Shown here piece by piece: positions 14,493 to 21,377 of a stretch of 30,653 nucleotides of DNA. The translations under genes were made by a program, and so were the position numbers. The notes beneath the pieces are model-generated. The model ran no database searches and was not told where the DNA came from. It was given only the letters and a program-made list of their open reading frames with translations. This stretch comes from JBIQLO01 sp044464175 (lineage in GTDB: Bacteria; Planctomycetota; Phycisphaerae; Tepidisphaerales; Tepidisphaeraceae): contig JBIQLO010000017.1 in the NCBI GenBank assembly GCA_044464175.1, forward strand, positions 1 through 30,653, given 5' to 3'. The first letter of the stretch is position 1. The number at the start of each line of letters is the position of its first letter.

Positions 14493-14508
14493 GCGGTTCT
14501 GCAACCGC
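14493..14508. terminator. Hairpin between convergent sulfatase and Rieske genes
   Basis: GCGGTT (14493-14498) and AACCGC (14503-14508) form a perfect six-base stem with a CTGC loop in the 35-bp gap between the two convergent stop codons. There is no clean T run on either side, so it may be a weak terminator or an mRNA 3'-end stabiliser. Confidence 0.35.
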
Positions 14509-14510
14509 GC

Positions 14511-14930
14511 CTATGCTTCTTCCTTCGGCTGCCGCACCAGAAGGTGCTTGCGTTCATCCATCGCCACGGCCAGTCGCGGCAGGTCGCGACGGGCCGGCCC
14601 CCTGACCACGTGCCCATCCGGATCGAAGCGCGAATGGTGGCAGTGGCAATAAAACGACCCATCCTCCTGCAGGCGCACCGTGCACGCCCGGTGCGTGCAG
14701 ACCGAGGAGAGGGCAAACACCTCCTGCGCCCGCCGGACGATAAAAAAACCATCCTCGCTGAACTTGTCGTAAACGCCCGAATGCCCATAGTCGCCGATCG
14801 GCCCGGCATCCACCGCATCGGGCGGCAGCGGCCGCGTCGTCGGCTCTGTTGCCGGGCGGGAGGCCTCTCCCTGCCGGCTGCACCCCGCCACGGCGGCGGC
14901 GGCCAGAATCATGAATTGCCTCCGGTTCAT
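14511..14930 (-). CDS. Rieske [2Fe-2S] lipoprotein
   Basis: A 139-residue exported Rieske protein. The N-terminus NRRQFMILAAAAVAGC combines a twin-arginine-like RR with a lipobox ending at C17. A linker with TEPTTRP follows. The Rieske cluster ligands are C78 and H80 in CTHRAC and C95 and H98 in CHCHHS. C83 and C97 are placed for the disulfide typical of high-potential Rieske centres. It should be a membrane-tethered periplasmic one-electron carrier. Its ATG overlaps the stop of the upstream DUF2231-like gene by four bases, so the two are translationally coupled and probably form a redox pair. ATG 14930 is used rather than the in-frame start at 14957 because it places RR at residues 3-4. Confidence 0.9.
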   Translation of the reverse strand: MNRRQFMILAAAAVAGCSRQGEASRPATEPTTRPLPPDAVDAGPIGDYGHSGVYDKFSEDGFFIVRRAQEVFALSSVCTHRACTVRLQEDGSFYCHCHHSRFDPDGHVVRGPARRDLPRLAVAMDERKHLLVRQPKEEA

Positions 14931-15466
14931 TGCGTGATCTCCAGATGATCTTTCCATTGAATCGCCCCGCCGGGGGCGGCGCCGGTTGGGCTGGAAACGG
15001 ATGGAGCCTGGGTATCAAAGACAATCCCCGACCCCAGGCTCATCGCCCCGCCCAGATCCCCCTGCACCAGCAACACAAACAGCACCACCGCCGCCGGCAG
15101 CACATACACCCACCCCGGCCCCTTCCCATGCCAATGGCGCCACCCGCGCCAGAGGGTCAGCGGAACCAGCGCGATCCCCAGCCCGATCCCGATCCACATG
15201 TGCCAGGTCATCGCCCAGTTGTCCGGCCGGCCCATCGAATCCATCCAGAGCCAGCCAAAGACGATCGTCAGCGATGTCAGCAGCGTCCCTCCCAGCAGCA
15301 TCCACCACCCCGCCGCGCGCAATCCCTCTTTTTTCCACCACGCCCCCAGCGCATCGCAAAAGAACGAGAGCGGAATCAGCACCACCGTGAAATGCACAAA
15401 GATCGGATGCAGCGGCGGAAACGGAAAGCCCCCGCCCTCGCCACTGGCCAGAATCATTGGAATCAT
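14927..15466 (-). CDS. DUF2231-like four-helix membrane protein
   Basis: A 179-residue inner-membrane protein with four hydrophobic helices (about 21-38, 52-72, 88-106, 118-136). The N-terminal LHPIFVHFTVVLIPLSFF (H20, H25) is characteristic of the DUF2231 family, and H89 lies at the start of helix 3. The C-terminal family motif, usually GHLGG with a later His, appears here as QGDLGGAMSLGSG, so those histidines are replaced. A periplasmic tail of about 40 residues follows. AAGGG precedes ATG 15466 at good spacing. It overlaps the Rieske gene by ATGA. Intramembrane histidines would allow heme or metal binding, but this is inference; no heme motif is proven. Confidence 0.78.
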   Translation of the reverse strand: MIPMILASGEGGGFPFPPLHPIFVHFTVVLIPLSFFCDALGAWWKKEGLRAAGWWMLLGGTLLTSLTIVFGWLWMDSMGRPDNWAMTWHMWIGIGLGIALVPLTLWRGWRHWHGKGPGWVYVLPAAVVLFVLLVQGDLGGAMSLGSGIVFDTQAPSVSSPTGAAPGGAIQWKDHLEITQ

Positions 15467-15540
15467 AAAAGCCCTTTGCCGCAGATGGACTTCAGCATAC
15501 CACTAAACCGCGTCCATGCCGAAACAGGTACCCTGCCCAT

Positions 15541-17055
15541 TCATTGTTTCATCACCAGTGCCATTCCGCACTCCGGGCATCGTCCCGGCTCAGCGGCCCT
15601 CACCTCCGGATGCATCGGGCAGATATACAGCGCCTCCGTCGAGGCTTCCTTCAGGTCGGCGGCCGCCACCTCGATGCCGTTGGCCCGCAGTTGCTCGGGC
15701 GTGGCCGGCACCGCCTGCGTGCCGCGCGGAATCTCATACCAGCCGGAGTCCTCATGGTTCGTAATGCCCGCCCGCACCTTCAGGATCGTGAACATCCCGC
15801 CCATGGTGATGTAATCCCACGGGCCCCGCGCCCCCACCATCGGAATGCTGTTGGGCGGCACCGGCATCCCCATCTCCCCCATGTCCGCCATGCCTGTCTG
15901 CCCCATCGTCATGTAACCCGGTAATAGCTGCCGCACCTGTGAATCCAGCCCCTTGGCGTCGATGCCGATCAGGTTGGGAATCCCATGCCCCATCTGGTTC
16001 ATCACATGGTGGGTCATGTGGCAGTGCATCGCCCAATCCCCCGGCTGGTCGGCCGTGAACTCGATCGTCCGCGTCGATCCCACCGGCACCAGCACCGTCG
16101 TCTCCGGCCACTGCGCGGATTCGGGAATCGGCCCGCCATCGGTTTCGGTGATCAGAAACTGATAGCCGTGCAGATGGATCGGGTGGTGGTCCATCGGGCT
16201 GAGATTTCCAAAGCGGATGCGCACCCGCTCTCCCAGTTTCGCCACCAGCGGCGCGGTGCCGGGAAATGCCCTGGCGTTCATCGTCAGCACGTTGAAATCG
16301 GTCATCTCGTTCGGGTCCGGCCGCGATGCCCCCGGTTCAATCTTCCACTCGTGCAGCATGATCGCAAAATCCCGGTCGAACCGCGGCCCCCGGGGCCGGC
16401 GCGGATGGATCACGATCATCCCCACCATTCCCATCCCGATCTGCGTCATCTCATCATGATGCGAGTGGTACATCCCCGTCCCGTGCTGGTGGAGCGTGAA
16501 CTCGTAAACGTAGGTTTCTCCCGGCCCAATCGCCTTCTGGTTCAAGCCCCCCACCCCGTCCATCCCGTTGGGCAGAAGAATCCCATGCCAATGCACCGTC
16601 GTCGCCACCGGCAGCCGGTTGGTCACGAAAAACCGCACGCGATCCCCCTCCACCGCCTCGATCACCGGCCCATGCACATGCCCATTGTACCCCCAGCACG
16701 TCGCCTTCAGCCCCGGCGCAAATTCATGCTCCACCTCCTCGGCCACCAGATGAAACACCTTCACCCCGTCTATCACCTTCCACGGCAGCGTCACCCCGTT
16801 GGGCACGATCACAGGCGTGTAATCCCTCCCCGGCTCGCCCGGCGGATAGGCCCGGCTCGTCGAGAGCCCCCGGCGCGTCGCGGCGGCCGTCGAGCCTTCG
16901 CGCGGACCGCCTGCCCCCGGCACATCCGGCGCGCTCGCCTGCCCGGCGGCGGCCCGAATCCGTCCCAGCCACATCGCCCCGGCCCCCGCCGCCCCGGCCA
17001 GGATCGCCTGACGCCGGGAAACCCCAATCCTCTTGCTCAACATCTCCTGTTTCAT
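15541..17055 (-). CDS. Tat-exported multicopper oxidase with heavy-metal-binding C-terminus
   Basis: A 504-residue exported oxidase. The Tat signal is SRRQAILAGAAGAGAMWLG (residues 13-31). The copper-binding motifs are all present: HWHG (155-158), HSHH (197-200), HPIHLHG (291-297) and HCHMTHH (344-350), where C345 is the type 1 copper ligand. After the cupredoxin domains comes a Met/Gly-rich stretch (about 380-425, MTMGQTGMADMGEMGM), which often marks copper-oxidase substrate loops. Last is a small heavy-metal-binding domain at 477-504 (YICPMHPEV, GRCPECGMALV). It should oxidise Cu(I), or another metal or phenol, in the periplasm. The start at ATG 17055 has AAGGA upstream. It follows the TolC-like gene by 34 bp, so the two are probably one transcript. 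Confidence 0.93.
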   Translation of the reverse strand: MKQEMLSKRIGVSRRQAILAGAAGAGAMWLGRIRAAAGQASAPDVPGAGGPREGSTAAATRRGLSTSRAYPPGEPGRDYTPVIVPNGVTLPWKVIDGVKVFHLVAEEVEHEFAPGLKATCWGYNGHVHGPVIEAVEGDRVRFFVTNRLPVATTVHWHGILLPNGMDGVGGLNQKAIGPGETYVYEFTLHQHGTGMYHSHHDEMTQIGMGMVGMIVIHPRRPRGPRFDRDFAIMLHEWKIEPGASRPDPNEMTDFNVLTMNARAFPGTAPLVAKLGERVRIRFGNLSPMDHHPIHLHGYQFLITETDGGPIPESAQWPETTVLVPVGSTRTIEFTADQPGDWAMHCHMTHHVMNQMGHGIPNLIGIDAKGLDSQVRQLLPGYMTMGQTGMADMGEMGMPVPPNSIPMVGARGPWDYITMGGMFTILKVRAGITNHEDSGWYEIPRGTQAVPATPEQLRANGIEVAAADLKEASTEALYICPMHPEVRAAEPGRCPECGMALVMKQ

Positions 17056-17089
17056 GATCGATCCTTTCACCCGCGCCTGTCGCGCAGGA

Positions 17090-18538
17090 TCAGTGGTGCT
17101 TGTGCGAATGGTCTTCATGCCCGCCTGGCGTCGCCGGCGCGGGTGCCGTGGCCGGTTGCGCCATCGGCCTCGTCGTCGGCTCAGTGGTGGGCGACCCCGC
17201 CTCCAGCCGCCCACCCACGGCCTGCTCCAGGTCGCTGCGGGCGATCCAGTAATCGCGCAGATGTTCGATATAGCTCCGCCCCGCCTCGATCTGCGACCGC
17301 TTGGCCTGCAGAAGCTGAAACACCCCGATGAACATCCCGTTGTATTGCAACTGCGTCCGATGCAGGATGTTCGCCTCCAACGGAAGGATCACATCCCGGT
17401 ATCGCTCCGCCTGGGCTCGAGCCGCCCGCAGCCGCGCATAGGCCGAGCGCACCTGCGACCGGATATCCACTGCCAGCGCCCGGTATTCAAACCGCTTCTG
17501 TTCCAGAATCGCCCGCCCTTTGGCGATCTTTCCCTGCCCCTGGTCGAATATCGGCAACGCCAGTTCCAGCGATGGCCCGATGGAATGGCTGGGGTCCACA
17601 TCGTGCTCGTAATGCACGCCCACCCCCACCTCCGGCACAAACCGGAACGTCCGGTCATACCCCAGCGACCGGGCCGCCGTCTCGATATCCTGCCGTGCGG
17701 CGACCAGATCCAACCGCCGGGAGAGCGCTTGCCCCTCTAGTTCATCCGGGGCCGGATCGCCCGCCGGCAGCGATGCCAGCCGGTTGGGCATCGTCCACGC
17801 CAGCCGCCGCCCCCACAGCCCCATCAGTTGATTGAGCCGCTCGCGGTCCTGGGTCAGTTGCGCCTCGGCCTGCATCAGATCCAGCGCCGCCCGCTCGGCC
17901 AGATTTCGCTCATTGGCCAGGTCCAGCCCATTGCTGTTGCCGGCGGCATGAATCCGCTCGGCCGCCGCCTGCGACGCCTTGGCCGCCGCCAGCACGCTCT
18001 GGCGCATCTCCAGCATCTGCTCATCCGCCTGCAGCGTGTAATACGCCGATCGCACCTGCCCCGCCATCTCCAGCACGGCCTGGCCGACGCGCGCCTTTTC
18101 CGCCTCAAACGCCGATGCCGCCACCTTCTTCCGCAGCGGCGCGGCGAACAGGTCAATGAAGCTGCCGGCGATATCCATCTCCAGCGCCTGGCCCGGAAAA
18201 CGACGCTCGATGCTGAACACCGGATTGCGCAGCAGCCCCGCCTGGACCAACTCCGCCTGCGCCACCCCCAGACGCTGGTAGGTCGCCTGCAGGTGAAGAT
18301 TGTTCAGCAGCGCGATCTGCACCGCCGATTCCACCGTCAGCGGCCGACTCAGCAGTCGATCCACCGCCGCATCCACCGCCGCATCCTCAGCCGTGCGGTT
18401 GCGCCACTGCACCATGTGCCCGCTTCGCTGGGACACCTGCGTCTGCACCTCTCCAAAACCGGCCTGCCGGGGCACCGTGGCGCATCCCGCCAGCGGCAGC
18501 ACCGCCAGCGCCGGCAGAACCATGCGATGACAAAACAT
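17090..18538 (-). CDS. TolC/CzcC-family outer-membrane efflux lipoprotein
   Basis: A 482-residue outer membrane factor. The lipobox LAGC places lipidated C19 after a short signal peptide. The two-fold TolC repeat is visible: helices and strands from TVESAVQIALLNNLHLQATYQRLGVAQAELVQAGLLRNP (about 70-105), then a second set beginning LSRRLDLVAARQDIETAARSLGYDR (about 270-295). The C-terminal tail is low-complexity (TTEPTTRPMAQPATAPAPAT) and ends in a His-rich HEDHSHKHH likely to bind metal. It resembles metal efflux channels such as CzcC/CusC, but no RND pump or membrane-fusion protein lies beside it. AAGGAG sits six bases before ATG 18538; the in-frame start at 18721 is rejected. Probably co-transcribed with the multicopper oxidase. 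Confidence 0.9.
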   Translation of the reverse strand: MFCHRMVLPALAVLPLAGCATVPRQAGFGEVQTQVSQRSGHMVQWRNRTAEDAAVDAAVDRLLSRPLTVESAVQIALLNNLHLQATYQRLGVAQAELVQAGLLRNPVFSIERRFPGQALEMDIAGSFIDLFAAPLRKKVAASAFEAEKARVGQAVLEMAGQVRSAYYTLQADEQMLEMRQSVLAAAKASQAAAERIHAAGNSNGLDLANERNLAERAALDLMQAEAQLTQDRERLNQLMGLWGRRLAWTMPNRLASLPAGDPAPDELEGQALSRRLDLVAARQDIETAARSLGYDRTFRFVPEVGVGVHYEHDVDPSHSIGPSLELALPIFDQGQGKIAKGRAILEQKRFEYRALAVDIRSQVRSAYARLRAARAQAERYRDVILPLEANILHRTQLQYNGMFIGVFQLLQAKRSQIEAGRSYIEHLRDYWIARSDLEQAVGGRLEAGSPTTEPTTRPMAQPATAPAPATPGGHEDHSHKHH

Positions 18539-18570
18539 GAATTGCTCCTTCGATCGAAATCCAATCCGCC

Positions 18571-18624
18571 CCCGCATGCGGGCAAAGCGCATGGGGAGAA
18601 TCCGGCACACCCGATCGGCGTGCC
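18571..18624. other. Two palindromes between the Cys-rich gene and the tolC-like gene
   Basis: A perfect 12-base palindrome, CCCGCATGCGGG, occupies 18571-18582. A second hairpin, GGCAC (18604-18608) with GTGCC (18620-18624), encloses another palindrome CCGATCGG (18611-18618). Both lie in the 107-bp gap upstream of the tolC-like ribosome binding site. They may be operator sites or mRNA hairpins that set relative expression. No T run is present. Confidence 0.4.
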
Positions 18625-18645
18625 CTGCGACTTCAATCAAGGAAA

Positions 18646-19065
18646 TCAGATCAGCAGCGCGCAGTGGAGGCGCAAACGTTGGCGTGAAGTGGGCAGCGGC
18701 GGTGATTCCCCCGCCGTCCAAAGGACGGCAATCAGTGGCTGGAGCCTAATCGACAAATCCGGAGCCCCCACCCACCCCCAGGCATGCAGCCCGGCCGATA
18801 AATCCACCGTCGGGGCGTTCCCGGCCGTCATCGACTGCTGGCAGTGCGGACAGTCCGAATGGGAGGGTTCATGCGCCGGCGCGGCCGGCGCCTGCCCGTC
18901 CGAGGGGGCCGCGCAGCAGGACATCGCCTGATGGGACCCCGGCATCGGTGTCGCCGGCCGGTGCGCCGACATCATGGCCGCCGCGCAGGCGCAATACGCA
19001 CTGGCCAGCAGCACCATCGCTGCCGTGACACCCCCCACCGCGCGCTGTCGCCAGCCATCCCACAT
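18646..19065 (-). CDS. Small exported Cys/His/Met-rich protein, DUF2946-like
   Basis: A 139-residue protein with an N-terminal hydrophobic segment (AVGGVTAAMVLLASAYCACAAA) acting as signal peptide or anchor. A metal-ligand-rich stretch follows: MMSAHRP, MPGSHQAMSCCA (C50, C51) and HEPSHSDCPHCQQSM (H66, H69, C72, H74, C75). It ends LRLHCALLI. The layout resembles DUF2946 and similar small proteins that precede TolC and copper-oxidase genes, so a copper or heavy-metal role is plausible. It is the first gene of the minus-strand metal/redox cluster. ATG 19065 has no Shine-Dalgarno sequence; internal ATG codons at residues 17 and 31 are less likely because they would cut the signal segment. Confidence 0.6.
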   Translation of the reverse strand: MWDGWRQRAVGGVTAAMVLLASAYCACAAAMMSAHRPATPMPGSHQAMSCCAAPSDGQAPAAPAHEPSHSDCPHCQQSMTAGNAPTVDLSAGLHAWGWVGAPDLSIRLQPLIAVLWTAGESPPLPTSRQRLRLHCALLI

Positions 19066-19074
19066 GACTGACCG

Positions 19075-19103
19075 ACGGTATGCAGGATTTGCAGGGGAGT
19101 CAA
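19075..19103 (-). promoter_or_regulatory. Possible promoter of the metal/redox cluster
   Basis: On the minus strand TTGACT (19103-19098) and TACCGT (19080-19075) are separated by 17 bases, in the 83-bp gap upstream of the Cys-rich gene. The -35 match is good (five of six), the -10 weak (three of six). Transcription would begin only a few bases before the ATG, in keeping with the missing ribosome binding site. Confidence 0.3.
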
Positions 19104-19148
19104 CGAACCATGCTGAACTTGCACTCCGCCTCCGAGCCGTCCCACCCT

Positions 19149-19634
19149 CTATAGCGACGCCGTGGCCGAGGCCTGTCCATTGTTGGTCGCCGCCGCCTGC
19201 AGCTCGATCTGGCGCAGCTTGTCGATCCGCCGGGCATGCCGCCCGGGCGCGAAATCGGTCGCCAGAAACACCTCCACGATCGCCCGAACGTGATCTTCGG
19301 TCAGCAGGTCCGTCCCCAGGCACAGCACGTTGCAGTGATGATGCTCCCTCGCCCGCCGCGCCGTCACCTCGTCATGGGCCAATGCCGCCCGCACCCCCGG
19401 GATTTTGTTGGCCGTGATCGACATGCCGATCCCGCTGCCGTCCAGCAGCACCGCCGCTTCCACCTCTCCCCCTGCCACCGCGCGCGCCGCCGGCGCGGCG
19501 TAGTCCGGGTAGTCCACCGACCCCGAGCCGTCGCAGCCGAAATCGACCACCTCGTGCCCCATTTTCAGCAACTGGGGAATCAGTTTACGCTTGGCTTCAT
19601 AACCGCGATGATCGCAAGCAACGGCGATTTTCAT
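19149..19634 (-). CDS. rpiB: Ribose-5-phosphate isomerase B (RpiB/LacAB family)
   Basis: A 161-residue protein with the RpiB fold: MKIAVACDHRGYEAKRKLIPQL at the N-terminus, VDYPDYAAPAARAVAGGEVEAAVLLDGSGIGMSITANK (about 40-77), PGVRAALAHDEVTARRAREHHHCNVLCLGTDLL and FLATDFAPGRHARRIDKL. It should interconvert ribulose-5-phosphate and ribose-5-phosphate in the pentose phosphate pathway. The position that is the catalytic cysteine in E. coli RpiB (LICGTG) is D65 here (LLDGSG). D8 and H9 and the histidines near 98-100 are kept. Some RpiB homologues work without that cysteine, so activity is uncertain rather than excluded. It lies 87 bp downstream of the TsaC-phosphatase fusion, an association also known in Bacillus (ywlC, ywlE, ywlF). 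Confidence 0.87.
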   Translation of the reverse strand: MKIAVACDHRGYEAKRKLIPQLLKMGHEVVDFGCDGSGSVDYPDYAAPAARAVAGGEVEAAVLLDGSGIGMSITANKIPGVRAALAHDEVTARRAREHHHCNVLCLGTDLLTEDHVRAIVEVFLATDFAPGRHARRIDKLRQIELQAAATNNGQASATASL

Positions 19635-19721
19635 AGTCCGATCACTTTCTTGTTCTCACGAGGCACACAGAGGGGAAACCCAAATCGCCGCGGGCGATTC
19701 TTCGCCTCGCCCGCTATTCTT

Positions 19722-20846
19722 CTATAAAACCGGCGCCTCGTCCAGACGCTGTTCAATTAACGCCTTCAACTGCGACGCCACTTGCCGATACGTGGCCATG
19801 TCTGCACCCACCGGGTCCTCGATGTCCCCCGCCGGGTCCAGCATGATCACTTTCTCCATCGCCGAGGGGACCAGCGCGGCGACCGCCTGCGAATGGCCCC
19901 GACTCATTGTATAGATCCGGTCGGCCTGGTGAATCAACTCCACCGTCAGCGGCTTGGAGCGATGGTGGCTCAGGTCCGCTCCCTCATCCCGAAGCACCTC
20001 CACTGCATGCAGCGCCGCCGGAGCGCCTCCCATCGCGAAACTCCCGGCCGAGAGGATGTTGATCCCCTTCTTTTCCAGTTCCTCCGCCGGCAGGTTCATC
20101 TTTTCCGACAAAATCTTCCGCGCCAACGCCTCGGCCATCGCCGATCGGCAGGTGTTGCCGCTGCAGACAAACAGGAGCGTGGTTTTCAGCAATTTTTCAA
20201 TGATCCTTTCATCATAAACCCCCGCCCGCACGATCCGATACCCTTCCCCGCTGACGTGAATCACCGTCGACGGCTTGGCATACATTGTCGGCCCGGCATC
20301 CACCACCAGGTCCACCCCCCCGTCCAGCGCCTCGGCCAGACGCGGCGCCGGGCTCCGGGCGGTGTCACTCCCCTGCTCGGCCGCGATCATCACCACCGGC
20401 GCGCCCACCCCCGTCAGCACATCCTCCGCCACCACATGATCCGGACACCGCAGCGTGATCGTCGATTCGGCATAAATCGCCGACGGCTCAATCCCCAGCT
20501 GCTCCGACACCTGGCGCTGCCGTCCCTCCCCCACGTCGAACATCAACGCCACCGGGCCGGGCCACAGCTTCTTCATCATCCGCCGCCCCAGCTCCCCCAC
20601 CTGATCCAGATATCGCTCCGCCTCCTGACGATCGGCCAGATGCACCGTGAACGGATGCCCCTCATCCGCCGGACGCAGCGACCTGAGCCGAAGCAACGCC
20701 TCGGGCCGGTCCAGCCGCGCCGCCACCCCATACACCGTCTCGGTCGGCAGCGCCACCAGTTTGCCGTCGTTGAGCAGGTCCACCGCCCGCTGAAGATGGA
20801 CCTGGTACTGCTGCGACTCGAAAATGGATTCCAAGGGTGCAGGCAT
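19722..20846 (-). CDS. TsaC/Sua5-like domain fused to low-molecular-weight protein phosphatase
   Basis: A 374-residue two-domain protein. Residues 15-215 align with the YrdC/Sua5 threonylcarbamoyl-AMP synthase fold (KLVALPTETVYGVAARL, HPFTVHLAD, LWPGPVALMF, STVIHVSG, RIVRAG). Two usual active-site features are altered: the lysine of the K-x-R-P motif reads SLRP (residues 56-59), and the SAN loop reads IAAEQGSD (154-161). Residues 222-374 form an LMW-PTP domain with the P-loop CSGNTCRS (C228, R234) and a D-P acid motif (IEDPVG). T232 in the P-loop matches the threonine that favours phosphoarginine in Bacillus YwlE. ATG 20846 is used; the upstream extension begins at TTG. Cytoplasmic. The phosphatase half looks active; the TsaC half may be impaired. 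Confidence 0.88.
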   Translation of the reverse strand: MPAPLESIFESQQYQVHLQRAVDLLNDGKLVALPTETVYGVAARLDRPEALLRLRSLRPADEGHPFTVHLADRQEAERYLDQVGELGRRMMKKLWPGPVALMFDVGEGRQRQVSEQLGIEPSAIYAESTITLRCPDHVVAEDVLTGVGAPVVMIAAEQGSDTARSPAPRLAEALDGGVDLVVDAGPTMYAKPSTVIHVSGEGYRIVRAGVYDERIIEKLLKTTLLFVCSGNTCRSAMAEALARKILSEKMNLPAEELEKKGINILSAGSFAMGGAPAALHAVEVLRDEGADLSHHRSKPLTVELIHQADRIYTMSRGHSQAVAALVPSAMEKVIMLDPAGDIEDPVGADMATYRQVASQLKALIEQRLDEAPVL

Positions 20847-20923
20847 ATGAACTTCAAACCTATCGAATCGGGCCGAACGCAATCTCGCCGTCCCGCCCGC
20901 CTCTCCAATCGCCGCCGAATCGG

Positions 20924-21211
20924 CTAGGCCATCGGATGATGCGGATCAATCAGCCCCGGCGCGCCCGGCGCGGCTAACCCATGCGGCGAAATTTCCTCGA
21001 TCCGCTCCAGTGTCCGGGCCAACAAATCCGACGGCGGCTCTTCCACCGGCAGCTCATCCAACAGATTCAATAATGTCTCCACCTGACGCACCCGCTGCGA
21101 AACCTGCCCGGAGGAGGCGGCATAACCCGGCCCCCCCTCCCGTACCGCGCTGGACTGCCCCCGATCCAAATAAAGATCCACGGCATGACCATCCGATTCA
21201 AGCAGTTTCAT
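20924..21211 (-). CDS. Small hypothetical protein downstream of an ECF sigma gene
   Basis: A 95-residue protein with no membrane segment and no cysteines. The core is QRVRQVETLLNLLDELPVEEPPSDLLARTLERIEEI (about 40-75), a leucine-rich helix followed by a PP-x-DLL-x-RTL motif that resembles short stretches of anti-sigma factors and their relatives. The C-terminus is Pro/Gly/His-rich (GLIDPHHPMA). AGGAA sits five bases before ATG 21211. It lies 166 bp downstream of an ECF sigma factor on the same strand, so a role in controlling that factor is a reasonable guess, but the zinc-binding H-x3-C-x2-C motif of typical anti-sigma factors is absent. Confidence 0.6.
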   Translation of the reverse strand: MKLLESDGHAVDLYLDRGQSSAVREGGPGYAASSGQVSQRVRQVETLLNLLDELPVEEPPSDLLARTLERIEEISPHGLAAPGAPGLIDPHHPMA

Positions 21212-21273
21212 AGTCGTTCCTGAAAATGACCTCTCCCGACGCTTTCCGACACATATCGAAAGCGGCCGGATTG

Positions 21274-21279
21274 ATTATA
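21274..21279 (-). promoter_or_regulatory. Possible -10 box (TATAAT, minus strand)
   Basis: ATTATA on the plus strand gives TATAAT on the minus strand, 63 bases upstream of the small gene start at 21211. No clear -35 hexamer is visible at 16-18 bases. The 166-bp gap between the ECF sigma gene and the small gene is otherwise unremarkable. Confidence 0.3.
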
Positions 21280-21377
21280 ACCTCTTCTCAACCATTCCGG
21301 ACCATGATGCCGAACCGACCACAGGGGGCCTGTAAGGTGTCTTACATCATGGACTTGGCGTTGTCCACCAATTCTCC

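Noticed and set aside
17190..17215. GACCCCGCCTCCAG in the tolC-like gene, resembling part of the REP-like element
   Set aside because: Only one palindrome arm is present and the bases are coding for the C-terminal linker; probably coincidence.
15985..17331. 448-codon plus-strand frame opposite the multicopper oxidase
   Set aside because: Arg/Pro/His-rich shadow; the minus strand carries all copper-oxidase motifs.
19722..20846. Arsenate reductase role for the phosphatase domain
   Set aside because: LMW-PTP and ArsC share the fold, but the CSGNTCRS loop with threonine and the TsaC/RpiB neighbourhood fit the YwlE type better; no ars genes are nearby.
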